64,000 nt of DNA from Larix kaempferi (taxonomy: Eukaryota; Streptophyta; Pinopsida; Pinales; Pinaceae). Location: the NCBI GenBank assembly GCA_027924585.1, contig BSBM01000825.1:432501-496500 (forward strand), read 5' to 3'. The translations under genes and the position numbers were made by a program. Shown here piece after piece: positions 1 to 12,096 of this stretch. The notes beneath the pieces are model-generated. The model was not told the DNA's origin, made no database searches, and saw only the letters and a program-made list of their open reading frames with translations. Each line of letters begins with the position of its first letter. Within the stretch, counting starts at the first letter, position 1.

Positions 1-93
1 TGCATGACCATCTATATACAATAGGTTCTTCATGTTAAAGTTTCTAGAAACATAACCATTCATGCACATATTATACATGGAAATGTTTTGTTT

Positions 94-1139
94 TTATTTA
101 ACAATATCCAAGTAATTAGACCGACAATAGATAGGACCACAAAATGGCATAAGTGCTACTGTCTGTTTGGGAGGAACACATACATGTGAAGGGATAAAAA
201 ACCCAAGATTTGCAGCATCTATATTAGACTTGTTAATCATAAAACAATTACCACAAAAGGAGAATTTGGTTCCAACATCAGGCACAGGTAGAGAGGACAT
301 CCAAGCTCTGTATAAAGCATGGTTGTCAGAATTTTTATATTTACTTTGTAAATTCACAGGAAGGGAGAAATCATCCCTACCCTCCAAAATTTGGACGGAC
401 CTCGGTGTGTACTTGGACAAGTTTGCTCTCAACTCATGAAACATTTTGTATCTTCTGGTAGAGATGGGTTGGGTGGAATTCATATCATACTCTGGATCAC
501 TAGAAATTTTATATTACTGAACATAAGCCGAGGGGTTAATCAATTTAGGATGAGACATAATTGTTTTGGCTTCCAACGTTTTAAAAAATGAGCATAAGGA
601 AGTGTTCCTACGTGTCTTTTCTATATCACCTATTGGAGTTTTTACTGCAGTAGGGGGTATTAGACTATCAACATTAGGTAATATATCATTGGTGTAATGG
701 GTGACTGTGACACGCCGAGGTTCTCCTTCAACCCTTGACATTTTGAACAACCAAAAACTACTAGGGTGTCATAAAAGAGTTCCATCTCGCAACAAATTGT
801 CATTGATGAACCAGGATGGTGGCTTGAAGATGGCATGTTACAATTGGTAGGGTAAAGCGGCTTCCCATTTTCATCCACGAACTGCTTGCGGTATCTTGCT
901 CATGATAAGAGCTTACGAGTTTTTGAAACTGGTGGAATGTCTTGTGCATCCAAACTCGAACCTGAATCATGATCATGTAATATAGAATAAATCGATATTC
1001 AGATTCACATGGATAAGTAACATAAATTCAAATAAGTAGTCAGAAAATAAATAAAACCTGAACTTATCGGAGATGGAATGGGAGAACTCGTCGAACTTTG
1101 AATAAGATGGTATGAGCTGGAATCTGAAGAATTGGCCAT
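94..1139 (-). pseudogene. Broken two-exon gene of unknown family
   Basis: I do not recognise this family. On the minus strand an ATG at 1139 opens a Ser-rich exon (starts MANSSDSSSYHLIQSS) ending at 1058. A 96-bp intron (GT at 1057, AG at 962) joins it in frame to an exon reading GSSLDAQDIPPVSKTRKLLS. An in-frame TGA follows (about 890), then ARYRKQFVDENGKPLYP. Coding continues with at least one frame change near 800-840 and further stops as two readable blocks, 750-514 (THYTNDILPNVDSL, then GDIEKTRRNTSLCSFF) and 483-94 (many Cys and Pro; FCGNCFMINKS and MPFCGPIYCRS). It is divergent from the transposase-like gene at 2665 and faces the same palindromic repeat cluster, so it may be the second gene of one DNA transposon. 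The exon join is seen; the transposon link is inferred. Confidence 0.45.
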
Positions 1140-1301
1140 TTGATACTACAAACTTTTCTTCCTGACTTTGAGCTAAATCAACAATCAACATATATATAAT
1201 ATGAAAAATTGTAATTGCTGTGGTTAAATAGTAAAGTGACATTTAGTATGAATATATAATTTTAAATGGACACAAAAAAACATAGAATTTACAAAATAAA
1301 C

Positions 1302-2540
1302 GGGTGCATTTATTCATACATAAACGCACCAGTACACTAACACAAACCAGATGAACCAGTGCGTAACAAATGTAAACGCACTGTTAAAGTATGTCCACAA
1401 AAGCCCCTGCGGTGGAAAACATCTGCTACATTTAGCAGCATATACTTCTACATGCATTTTCACAAAATAATTTGTTCTGGTGTGTTTCCTACATATAAGC
1501 GCACCGGTGTGGCATAACATTACATGCACTGTCATACCGTTTTTTAAATTATTTGAAAGATGGTTTGTTTTACGTATATACGCACCGGTGCGACTTAACA
1601 AAAGATGCACCGAAAATGCAGAAAATCAAATTTAAAAAAATCACACAAACCCTTTTTTCCCTAAATTAAAAAAAAGGTGGCAATTTTAAGTTCAAAAAGT
1701 AAATCTAAATAGCCTTTAAAAGCCAAAAACCTAAACAGTAACTCACTGTTTTGCCAAAATTTTCAGGAGAGAGTTCCAGAAGAGAGACTTAGGTGGAAGG
1801 AGTTTGGAGCAACTGGAAGGAGTTATGAGGGTCGAAATTTCTTAGGTATGGTGAATCAAACCAAACCCTGCATGATAGAAATTTCAAGCATTTAAGTAGT
1901 ACTTTAGATCTTATAACCTTATTTAGAGTTTAACTAGATTTACAAAAAAAACCTTCATACTTACCTTCAATGTTGCAACCATTATTTTCTCCCTGCTTCT
2001 TTTCGTTTTATGTGCCTGCAAAATTATTCATGAGGGTTTAAATCCCTCTATTGTTATACATAATTACGATTTCACCTTTTAGGGATTTTGGATTTACTGA
2101 TCTTGTGATTATATATAGAAAGTGTAGGGTGATATGGGTCCACTTTCTTGGTCGAATCCCTAACCATGTCGGCCCTATCAAGTTTTGGGTTTTTTTAATT
2201 AAAAAAGGCATGCATTAAAATCAGTGCATTTGTATTACGGGAATGCACCGGTGCGTTCATCTAAATAAAACATCGAGTTTGACGTGTGTTGCATCATTTT
2301 TAATATTTTATAAAAATGAAAAAGTCATTTTTTGTGTCTCAGTTCTCTGTTCTCAGTGTGTCACATTTACTGTAATGCATCGAATTTACTATAACGCGTT
2401 GTTTTTTATTATTTTACAAAAATGAAAAATCCGATTTTAATATTTCGATTCTCTGTTACTGGTGTGACATATTGGAATTAACGCACCCTTGTGGTTTTGT
2501 CACTAACGCACCGAGGCGTTTAATGTATACAAGCGCACCA
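1302..2540. repeat. Cluster of palindromic GCACCGGTGC motifs (left)
   Basis: Two dense patches, 1302-1612 and 2226-2540, carry many exact or degenerate copies of the 10-bp palindrome GCACCGGTGC and variants (GCACCAGTGCG, GCACCGGTGTG, AACGCACCGAGGCG). About 600 bp of AT-rich sequence lies between the patches. Multiple short motif copies are typical of the subterminal or promoter regions of En/Spm-like elements, where the element's DNA-binding protein binds. No terminal inverted repeat was found at either edge. Confidence 0.75.
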
Positions 2541-2664
2541 AAATCATATTTATTATTTTTAATATTTTTTTCCATATTTTGAAGGTCTGTAATTTGTTTG
2601 TATAATATACTGAGAGATTTTGTATTTAATGGTACATTTTGTTTATTGATAGAAAATTCATGCT

Positions 2665-4460
2665 ATGAGTTCAATGAACAACAACTTTAATCAACATGAT
2701 GGGAGCACATCGAGAATTACGAAGAAGGCAAGTGCTTTTAATTAATTTCGGTATTTAAATTAGTTTGTTTGAATTATTTGTAAAGTTAACTAATATGTAT
2801 TAGTTAACGTGTGACATGCAGTGCCAAAAAATGAACAAGCGCGATAAGATTCTTACCAAACTAACTCCAGAAGAGCATTAAATGTTGATGGAAAAGTTGT
2901 AGATGGATGAATCGGGTGAATAAAAAATAAGTCAATATGAATTATTTATTGAAATTTGAGTAATAATCTACTTAATTAAGAATATTAACTAATATGTTTC
3001 AAATAGAGTAATTCACATATGATGAATGTTATGTAGGTACTAATAGCAACATACGTCAATGTCATCATAAGAAACAAAAATTATGAAATATGCAAATAAT
3101 GATCAATTGGTCCTTAGCTCATTTGCAGTGGTGTTGGAAGTTAATAGAAGGGGCAAAGAATTTTATAATACTATGTGGGATTTAGTGGAAAGAACGTACA
3201 TACATACTTTTCACTTACAATACAGAAACAAATCAAACGATTCAAAGAATCAGGTCATATGTAAACTACAAGAGGCGTTCCCAGAGCAATGGTCAATGAG
3301 ACCTATCAGGCTTGCAATAGAAAAAGCATACAACAACAAAAAAGAATCATTCAAAAGGTAATATTCCTAAACATGTCTATGTAGAATATGTATCTAAAAC
3401 TATTACATAGCGTCATTCATTCAATAATTTTAATTCTATCATATTTATTTTTGATATCAACAGAGAAATAGTTTAATGTCATTTTACATTTTCAAGAATA
3501 TTATGAGAATCCCAAAGGATGAACGAGGTGATATGTGAAATGTACCCATATGGATGTCCAAGAAAGTGTACAAGGATATGGTCAAGGAAATGGACATAAT
3601 TGCATCACAATAAGAGCCATCGACTCAACAACAACGTGCTTCAAATGTATAAAATCATTGGTTTTTAGGTTTATATTATACATTTCATTAATTAATTCAA
3701 CATTAAACATTAATTTTCAATTGTTTTATTGCAGAAAAGAAATGAAAATGGAACCCAGTTAGTGCACAAGACATGATGACAAGGAAAAAAGGGGTTGATA
3801 GCAAAGTTTGTGAGTATTTTTTATTTCGTTGTAAGAAATAAACATGTCATAGTGGTTGTAATTGGTATATAATTTTTTTAATTTATTTTCACTTGCAATC
3901 CTTACATTCCTTCAAACAGGTGTTATCATACAAAGAGGATCCATCAAAAGAATTGATTGACATTGCCTTAAGCAGTGGTTGTGAGCATATGTTGGTGTAT
4001 CAAAAATTAATTGTGAATTTTGTAAGTCTCTATGTTGTTTTACTTCTCTCATTTTATAATTAATAAAACAACAAATTTTTTTATATTAAATTTATGATTT
4101 TTGATGGGGCATAACACTTGCAAGAAACAAAGTATGGAGTGGAGCCAACATAATATTTGTTGATAGAAGGAATGAGATTTGGTTTTGAGAGAATGCATAT
4201 CATTCACGAGTCGAATATTTCTATGGTATGTCGCTTTTTGAATTTACATTAGTGTATACTATCTATTTATTTTTCATTCTTCCCATTGGTAATGTAGATA
4301 CACTCAGCATACTTTATTTTTATGTTTACAGATGGAAGTTGAAGAAGAGGAAAACAATCGAGCTAATCAACAAAACATTCCGCCAAATAACCCAATTGAT
4401 GCAAGTGGCTTGAGCACCTATAACAGTTCCAGTGACGGAAGAATGATGCTCCATATTTAA
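2665..4460 (+). pseudogene. Decayed multi-exon Ptta/En/Spm-type transposase-like gene
   Basis: The ATG at 2665 opens a short exon (MSSMNNNFNQHDGSTSRITKK). Further blocks separated by intron-like AT-rich gaps read CQKMNKRDKILTKLTPEEH with a stop, then at 3083-3361 a block whose KLQEAFPEQWSMRPIRLAIEKA segment resembles the conserved core of plant Ptta/En/Spm transposase proteins (a K-L-x-x-x-F-P then RLA/IxK pattern before an R/K-rich end). Later blocks are KKGVDSKV, a stretch opening after the acceptor at about 3920, YGVEPT with a stop, and a last exon after 4332 reading MEVEEEENNRANQQNIPPNN and ending with TAA at 4458-4460. Several stops and a missing zinc region mark it as a pseudogene. The family call rests on one conserved block, so it is moderate. 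Confidence 0.5.
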
Positions 4461-5097
4461 TTGATGTTAATGCAAGCTATTGTACCTTATTGTATATTTT
4501 GAAATGATTGTTTGTGAAAATCATACAATTTGTATAATAACGTATTGGACATTTTGTTTGAATTCAAAGACGAGTTCCCAATCAGTGTAGCAATAATTAC
4601 ATCCATGTTGACATTTTGATTATTGTTGTTTCTATGTTGTCGTATTTTGTATGACAAATGCACTCTTATTGATATATATCAAATAAACAAAATTATTTTG
4701 TTGCATTCTTCAATATTATTGTCAAATGTAACATGTGAAATGGTTGGTACATTGGTAATTTTTTTTCCAAGAAAAAAATGCGTATTTTCATTCAAGATGG
4801 AGCAAAAATTAATTATTCACTTCCACACAGCTCTCGTAAATGGTAAATTGATAATTAAATGTATGGATGATTAAATATTATAATAGATTCTTGCATCTAT
4901 GATATAAGAAATTAATCCAAATAAACAATTTCAATTATTTAAATTGAAATGAATTTTACTATAAAAAAATATTTCAATTTAAGTTGAATAATGGAATTAA
5001 AAATATATATATATAATATATATTTGAATGAAATATCAGTATCCATTCTTCAAAGAATCGTACTACAATGTGTTTAAACTACCATTGTGCCCCAGTG
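4461..5097. other. AT-rich 3' flank of the transposase-like gene
   Basis: No coding potential is seen beyond short chance frames. The sequence is AT-rich, with an ATATAT run near 5002-5020, and probably holds the 3' UTR of the gene ending at 4460. Confidence 0.4.
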
Positions 5098-5680
5098 AGT
5101 ATATACTAAACGTGCGCACCGGTGCGTTTACAACATTCAACACCGATGCATTTACAGAATTGAGCACCAGTGCGTTTATAACATTGATCACCAGTGCATT
5201 TTATAATATTAATCACACTGATGCATGTAGATTGATTATGCGCACCAAGAATGATCATAACTTATGCCAATCGGTTTTTAGTTTTTAATCCTGGAGGTGC
5301 ATTCCATGTGTTTAAATGCACCAGGATAGGTTGATATTTTGTAAGCACCAGTGCATTCTACTATTAAATGCACCGGTGCATTCGTGTATGAAATGCACCA
5401 GTGCGACCAGATAAATGTACGGAACTGTTAAATCTAAATATAATGAAAAAATGTACAGTGCATATAATATAAAATATCGCGCCGTTGTGTTTATTTTGTA
5501 CATATGCACCGGTGCATATTTAATATACTCAAGCACTGGTGTGGCATTGAAATTTGATTATTTCTAGTGCTTGTTCTAGTTGAGTGCACCTGTGCATCTG
5601 TTCTAAGTATATAGCACCAGTGCGTGATAGGTGAAAACTCCTCGGTGCACTTAATTTATGTTGTGCGCACTGGTAAACTA
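5098..5680. repeat. Cluster of palindromic GCACCGGTGC motifs (right)
   Basis: At least a dozen copies of the motif seen at 1302-2540 recur here in both forms (GCACCGGTGCG at about 5115, GCACCGGTGCAT at about 5370 and 5507, GCACCAGTGCG at about 5398 and 5612, GCACCAGTGCAT, GCGCACTGGT near the end). The cluster stops sharply at about 5680. Its placement on the far side of the gene at 2665-4460 suggests the right subterminal region of the same DNA transposon. Confidence 0.75.
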
Positions 5681-6134
5681 ACCTCCTCTAAAACCTACGA
5701 CCGTCAAGTAATTTGGATAACCATTGAGAGCAGAATGGGTTGTGGGTTGAGAGAGAGAAGAATTTAGGTGTTTCCATTGCCTTGGTAGCCTCATAGCCCA
5801 GCTTGTGGGTGGCCTCTCAATAGAAAGGGTATCTTTTGGAATGAGTGCCTATGGTTGGATGGAAAGTTTCTCTTACACAACCAGTTGCCTGGATATTCTT
5901 TGTTTAAAGATAAGTATTCTCTTGTATTTAGATGTGCAAGGATTTTATTGTATGCCTGAATAATATGCTTGTATATGCATGAGGTGTGTGTGCACGTGTG
6001 TGGATAAAGTTTGTTTCTGTTGTGTTTTCCATTTATGCATCTTCACACACATTTTATTGTTTATGAATTTGTAATATGCCCATGGGGCAAAATTTAGAAT
6101 CCTAGAATTCATAAACATCCCCCTATGTTGATTA
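5681..6134. other. Unassigned flank left of the gypsy element
   Basis: No gene is seen. There is a GA-rich stretch (about 5742-5760) and a TG-rich stretch (about 5980-6002). Because the gypsy element's target duplication joins 6139 to 15528, this flank was contiguous with the decayed copia sequence at 15533 onward before the insertion, so it may be its LTR or leader. I could not identify an LTR edge. Confidence 0.3.
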
Positions 6135-6139
6135 AATGG
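6135..6139. repeat. Target-site duplication AATGG, left copy
   Basis: AATGG directly precedes the TG at 6140 and recurs immediately after the CA at 15527, giving a perfect 5-bp duplication around the whole gypsy element. Confidence 0.9.
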
Positions 6140-6855
6140 TGTTGACCCAATGTCTGTCGATAGGGGTTCACTTCATACTGTCACCAACAAACTATCAATC
6201 CAAACTCCCTTACACACCAGCCTGAAAAGGTGTAGCCCTTTCCAGCAACACTTGCGGAGCAAGTGCAGTCTCACCCGAGATGGATAAGGGGGCTACTGGA
6301 ACCAAGTTTCCGCAGTTGTGTAGAGGATATGTACACACTACCTTCGCACTAACCAGAGATTATAACATTCACACATACTAATAACTCATCATTCATAGAT
6401 TTTACCAAACATTCAGAATAGCATCTCCAACATTCTTATTCAGATTAGCACTACTTCTACAACATATTCGCATTAACCAGTGTAAGCATTCACATAATAT
6501 AGTTCTCATTCATCATTGTATAAGATTAAAGACAAAGACAACATCATAACCGAACAACTCCATTCATTCACCAACCTGTGGAATAAACCTCGCAGAAACT
6601 GTCAAGACATCATACCGCGGATACAATAGGAACCCAAAAGATAAGATAATTCTCCAAAACTTCGATGCCCTTAGGCTTACAATCCCACTCTATTTATTTT
6701 CTTTTATCTTATTACAACATGGTCCACATGACCAACTCAACTAATCTAATAATTCTTATGCTTCTGCAAAATTCGCAAAGGGTCCTTTATCCGCAGAATG
6801 ACCCTTTCACACCTGTCGGCTTCCACACTTCCTACGGATCTATCCCATGCCAACA
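6140..6855 (-). repeat. 3' LTR of the gypsy element
   Basis: It starts TGTTGACCCAATGTC and ends TGCCAACA. It aligns along its full length with 14815-15527, including the shared internal block CTTGCGGAGCAAGTGCAGTC. In element orientation this is the downstream LTR. Confidence 0.95.
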
Positions 6856-6866
6856 GGCCCCCAACA
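6856..6866 (-). other. Candidate polypurine tract
   Basis: The plus strand reads GGCCCCCAACA next to the 3' LTR; its complement, TGTTGGGGGCC, is a short G-rich tract in the place where plus-strand priming occurs in LTR elements. It is not a perfect purine run. Confidence 0.5.
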
Positions 6867-7999
6867 CAAACTTGTGGCTCGTCCCGAGCCACCTCAGCTG
6901 GACACTGTTGTTCTGCACTTCTCCGCTGCGGTACTATCCTTCTGAAAAATATTCTTGCCATCTGGAGCTCGTTGTTGTGTGCTTATTGAACTTGTACCTC
7001 GACCTCAGGCTCGCTGTCATGTACTTCTTGAAATCATCCTCCAGTCTCTTGGAACCTTGATCATCTACTTCTCGGGTACCTGCTACTCTGCTCTGTGATT
7101 GTTCCAAACCGAGGAGAAGTTCATTGGTGTTGCCAAGGTGGGAAACAGACCATCTGCTCCGGGACATATGTTTCGCACCCTGCACCGCCGCCTACCTGGG
7201 CTAGGGGGTTTCCACCCCTGGTGTTCTGGTGGTCATCGAGACCCCAATTGTTCTAACAATCCCCACGCACTTAGACATCTCAGTTGATACCTCGTCTCTG
7301 TCCCTCCTGAGTGTCTGCGCTACTTCCTTTTCTGGTTGCTCATGCACACTCGTCGTTTTGGCCCGTAGCGCACCTAGTGTGCTTCCACATTAAATGAAAT
7401 GGATCATTTCCACAGCCTCCTTGGAATTCCTAAGTTATCTTTTTTCCTAACCTACTTGCCGCATGTAGAGCTTTCGATTGGTAAATTCCACTTAGCCTCG
7501 CTTAGCCTTTGGTGTCTGTATTTATGCATTTCACCTTCTTGGACGCGTGCTGCGGAAATCATTCACCCATCCGTTCACTTGATGGGTTGATTCTCTCATC
7601 ATTTGTTTCCTACGTGTGGAGACCGAACTTCCTGCATGTGCGATGGCCGACCATGCTTCACCCAGTCGCCATTCTTTGCAAACCTGTGCAAACTGTCAGT
7701 CATGTGCTACCGGCCATGCTGCCATCGTGTGTTGCCATGTGCCAAATGTGTCTGACCCTTGCGCCAGTGTAGGCTTACCAACAGTCACACTTTCCAACAA
7801 GAACAATTATCCTAAAGAGTCCCATCTGTTGATAGTCGGAAAATGATTGCTGATTTGATGGGGTCGCACCTCAGCCGCTCTCACAACCTTGCAACATAAC
7901 CAATCCCGCTTGCACCTTCTCTTCGGCTGGTGTGGCTTCTGGTATTTCATCTATGTATCTTATTATATATATAGATAGTTTTTTTTTTTCTTTTTTTTT
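6867..7999 (-). other. Non-coding 3' region between integrase and 3' LTR
   Basis: About 1.1 kb with no recognisable domain. Its base composition is more GC-rich than the surroundings, in line with the element body. At its integrase-proximal end a 22-nt nearly pure T/C run (7979-8000) is a polypurine run on the element's coding strand; it could be an internal PPT-like tract or simple decay. Confidence 0.5.
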
Positions 8000-9081
8000 C
8001 TATCTGCTTGGTGTCGGATCATGGTGGTAGGGCTTTAGCCTACTCCCATTGACCAATTTAGGTATCAGTACTCCATCCAGACTTTGTAACTGTACTGCGC
8101 CTGCGTTGGTAACAAACATGATAACGTATGGTCCCAACCAGTGCATTTGTAACTTCCTAGGATGTTTCGCAAACTTACTATCATACAACAGGACGATGTC
8201 CCCATTCTAAAGGTGCTTTGTCTTGACATGGCAGTCGTCACATGCCTTCTGGTGGTCTTTTTCTACCTTTTGATGGAACCCTGCGATGAATCGATATTCA
8301 TCGAGTTGTATTAGTTGTGTCAACCATTCCTCCAGCACGCCATCATTGCTCATTCCTGTTGCTGCAGCAATGTGCAAGCTTGGTACTATGTATTCCATTG
8401 GCTAATTGCTTCCTGGCCATAAACAAGCTTAAATGGGGTTTGGCCAGTCAAGCACTTGCATGTAGTGCGATATGCCTAAAGGACCACTGGGATTTTTAGG
8501 TCCCAGTCGTCGTGGTTCACATTACACATCTTGGTGAGAGCATGCTCCAATATCTTATTGAACGCCTCGACTGTCCCATTCACCTAAGGGTGGTACGGTG
8601 TACTCTTCTGGTGCTGGATCTGGAATTCTTCTGTCATCACGACAATTGTTTGGTTAACAATGTGCATCCTTTGATCACTTAATAATACTTTTGGGCAACT
8701 GAATCGAGTGACCACATTGTCAAATTGGAATCGTGTTGCAGTCACAGCAGAACAATCTCTCACTGGTACAGCCTCCCCCCAACGTGTCAGGTAGTCTGTC
8801 ATCGTGATGATGTAACGCGACCCTGTTCTCTTCCCGGGTGGGTTGATGGGTCCCAAAAAATCAACGGTCCATTTGTCAAAGGCCTGTAGCGTTAATTGTG
8901 CTACTAGCGGCATTTCTTCTCGACATGAGGGCTTCCCAGTTCGTTGGCATACGTCGCAGCTCTTGGCATAGTCCGCGGCATTTGCATGCAAATTTGGCCA
9001 CCATAACCCTGCTCGAAGAATATTTCTCGTAGTCGCCCGTCCACCATAATGTCCCCTAGCTATTCCATCATGTGCCTCCAA
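8000..9081 (-). pseudogene. Integrase domain of the gypsy element
   Basis: From high to low coordinates: an HHCC zinc finger (H-D-G-I-A-R-G-H followed by CDVCQRTG), then the catalytic core with Asp in DKWTVDFLGPI, Asp in LLSDQRMH and Glu in [10 protein letters not shown], the last lying just beyond a stop at 8584. A frame change follows, and the C-terminal domain (GPYVIMFVTNAGAVQLQ, then GSRLKPYHH) is readable at 8188-8000. All three DDE residues survive, but stops and the shift make it non-functional. Confidence 0.9.
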
Positions 9082-9150
9082 TAGAATCCATTTGTGTTCG
9101 TGCAGAAGGATGTATCATCACAGAATCTCATCTGGGCCCATTTTATATAA

Positions 9151-10800
9151 TTATCCTGTGATTAGCTGGAAATCTGCGGCTCGGACAACTAGTTGCTTCT
9201 TTTGGCTAGTAGTGAACTTGGTCGATGCCTCCCCTGTTGCCAAAAATTGAATTATTTTTTCAGAGTGGTTATCAACCATGCCAAACCTAAAAAACTGAGT
9301 GTCCAACAATCCTTCATCGATGCTCCTTGGTTTCTCTCCTGATTCTATCCGTGAGAGATGATCAGGTCCCATGTTTAATCGTCCTAGATTTACAATAATC
9401 TCAAAATCAAACTCCTGAAATAGCAATAGCCAGTGGCAGATCTTCCCCCCCAACACAGGCTTGTTCACCAAGTATTTCAGTGTGGAGTGATCTGTGAACA
9501 TCTTGAAGTGGCCCCCTAAAAGGTAATGCCGAAATTTTTGCAAATCATAGACCATCGCTAACCCTTCCCGCTCAATGGTCGTATAATTCTTCTCCGCAAT
9601 AGACAATTTTCTACTTGTGAATGCTATCGGGTGGTCAATGTCGCCAATTCCTGGTTGGGCCAAGATGATGCTGAGGGTGACTAATGACGAATCGACATGT
9701 ATGTGAAATGGCTTCGTCCAAACCAGAAATGCGAGGACTGGTGCTTTGACCATCTTCTCTTTCAATATGTCCAAGATTTTCTGACATTCCTTGGTCCATT
9801 CAACCTTAGCATCCTTCTTTATTAACTTCTCCATGGGTGTTGTGATAGCTGCGTATCCTCGAATGAAATTCCTGTAATAACCTGTGTGTCCCAATGTTGC
9901 ACGTAGTTGTTTGGCCATTTTTGGTGGTTGCAGGTCGACAATGATGGAAATCTTAGCTGGATCTACCAACATTCCTTCTCTTTAGACAATGTGTCCTAAC
10001 AATATGCCGAATGGAGCACAAAAGATGCACTTCTTGAGGTTCAGGGAAGTTTGGTGCTGTCGACATTATTCTAGCATGAGTCTTAAATTCACGACATGAT
10101 CCTTGACTAACCCATATATCGTCCAATCATCCATGTAGACAACAAGGAACTTATAAATATAATCTTTGAATGCTGCTACCACTATTTTGGAAAAGATTGC
10201 GGGGGAATTTTTTAATCCAAATGGCATCACTATGTATTGAAAGCATCCCCACCCTGTGACAAATGTAGTCTTCTGTTGATCTTCTTTCGCAATCTTGATT
10301 TGTTGGTAGCCCAAAAATCCATCCGTAAAGGAATATATTTCCTGACCTCCTACTCCTTCAAGTACCTCATCTGTGAATGGGGTTGGGAACGGACCGTGTA
10401 GGAAGGCATCATTTAGTTTCCTTAGGTCGACACATATTTGTACTTCTCATATTTTCTTGTCCTGGACAACCATTGGACTGATCCATTCTGATTCTTCCAC
10501 TGGTTCGATAATGATTGCCTCCAGCATTCTTTCAAGTTTGGCTTGCACTTGTTCCTTGTATCTCGGATTCAGTCGATATGGCCATCGCTTAACCGGCTTC
10601 GCATCAGGTTTCAGGGGGATCCTCATTTCCCCTAAGTCTACAGAAATTCCCTTCATCTCTGAGAATTTCATTGGAAACAAATCTTGAAACTCATGTAGTA
10701 GGTCAGTCACTTTCGCAATGGTTGACTCGTCCCAATAGTCACCAATGCTTGCAAACTTTAGGTTTTCCTCTGACCCAATGTTTACCTTCTTGATATTCAA
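9151..10800 (-). pseudogene. Reverse transcriptase and RNase H of the gypsy element
   Basis: The block 10800-10447 is the RT fingers region (EFQDLFP, RWPYRLNPRYKEQVQ, SEWISPMVVQDKK). After one stop, 10314-10066 carries FGLKNSPAIFSK and the catalytic YMDD box. After another stop, 9972-9151 holds the connection (LGHTGYYRNFI) and RNase H, with Asp in FHIHVDSS, Glu in TIEREGLAMVYDLQKFRHYL and Asp in MFTDHSTLKYL. All pieces share one frame, so inactivation is by nonsense changes rather than large deletions. Confidence 0.93.
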
Positions 10801-10806
10801 TGGTTA

Positions 10807-12096
10807 CTAAAATTTGTCTGACGGTATGTCTGGTGCCACAACGCTGTGACTGCCCTCTGATTCTGGTACATATGTATCCCTGTGGTCATCGTCATCTTTG
10901 GGTTCTCTAGTGACATTGTAACACTCCATCATCGTTGCTGGTGTCGCAGTCCATTGGATTTCCATTGGTTGTCCTGTCGGTACCGCTTCAAATATTTTCT
11001 CATGGATCTCTTGTAACGCGGTGTGGATTAAAGGATTTTTGTCTGAGGATAAGAACGTTTGGTTGAAGCCAATGGTAAGTTTCTCCCAAGATGTCGTCCC
11101 ACGTCGCAGTTCTACTGCGACATACCAGCTCCACGATACGTTGTCCAACATGTGTACGAATGCATGTACCCACTCCTATCGTGCTCTCAATCCCCATTGA
11201 TGTTGACAAGCATCCAGATGCATCTTTGGGTCTCCTCGTCCATCATATCGCATCTGGTCATTCTTCGCAGCTTCACCGAACCGAACCTCCATGAGTTGTC
11301 AACATAGTGGCCAAGATGTAATGTTTGATTTATGTGTTTCCCACCATCGCACAGGAGTAGCCTTCAGGGCTTCTTCTAGGGCTAGGAGACATTGTGGTTC
11401 TGCCACTTTTTCCTCAAATTCTGCAAGAAATGTGTCCAAATTGTGAAATCCCTCATAGGTAGGTAACACGTATTCCTCGATGGCTACCCTTCGCAGGGAC
11501 TGTGTTATCCGTGCACATATTTGAAAGGATACTTCATGCATCTGGTTCTTCCAATTCTCCAGGGCCTCGTCCGAATCGGAAGGTGTCGAACTGTCACTGC
11601 GCCATCCTAATTCTCCATTCGTGGTGGGGTTAACATAATCCTCATAAATGTTATACAATTTGTTCCATCCTTTCGTAAACGTGTTTCTGGCTGGCTCTAT
11701 ATAGCGCAATCCTTCTGCGGGATCCAGTGGTGCGACGACTCTCATTTCCTGATTTTCGAGTGACATTATCCTTTTCTTAAAGTTGATAATTGCTTGATTC
11801 TCCATAGCCCAGTCTATCCCCAGCAGTACCAGATAGGGGCTGGTTTTATCCACAATCTCAATGACATCAAAATCCACATACATTATAAGCCCTTCAATCT
11901 CAACTGGAAGTTGACATACCCGTCCGAGTGGGGTGACCTTGCTATGGTTCGCTAGTCGCAGTTGTACTGGTGACCATGTCATACGTGGCTTTCCCTTTTT
12001 CTCCCATGTTTGTTTAGTCGGTATATTCACGTCTAAACCCAAATCCAAAATGATGGATTCAACATCAAATTCTCCGATCTGTGCCGACATCTGCAT
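10807..12096 (-). pseudogene. Aspartic protease followed by a second gag-like domain
   Basis: The segment 12096 to about 11760 resembles the plant gypsy protease: ILDLGLDVNIPTKQTWEKKG lies where the LD-x-G catalytic loop is expected, and YLVLLGIDWAMEN matches the flap-side LLG(I)DW motif. The loop reads DLGLD rather than a clean D-S/T-G. Downstream, still before RT, is a gag-like stretch: FEEKVAEPQCLLALEEALKATPVRWW, then after a stop YDGRGDPKMHLDACQ, EWVHAFVHMLDNV and TSWEKLTIGFNQTFL. The same frame then runs on to RT. The gag-like call comes from its similarity to capsid-type domains found in plant gypsy polyproteins. Confidence 0.75.

Noticed and set aside
1302-1612. Palindromic GCACC repeats as a CRISPR or bacterial REP array
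   Set aside because: Spacing is irregular and the neighbouring genes have plant introns and transposase similarity.
6665-7846. Plus-strand frames of 60-131 codons in the gypsy 3' region as genes
   Set aside because: They overlap the LTR edge and non-coding part of a minus-strand element and show no domain; they are chance frames in GC-richer DNA.
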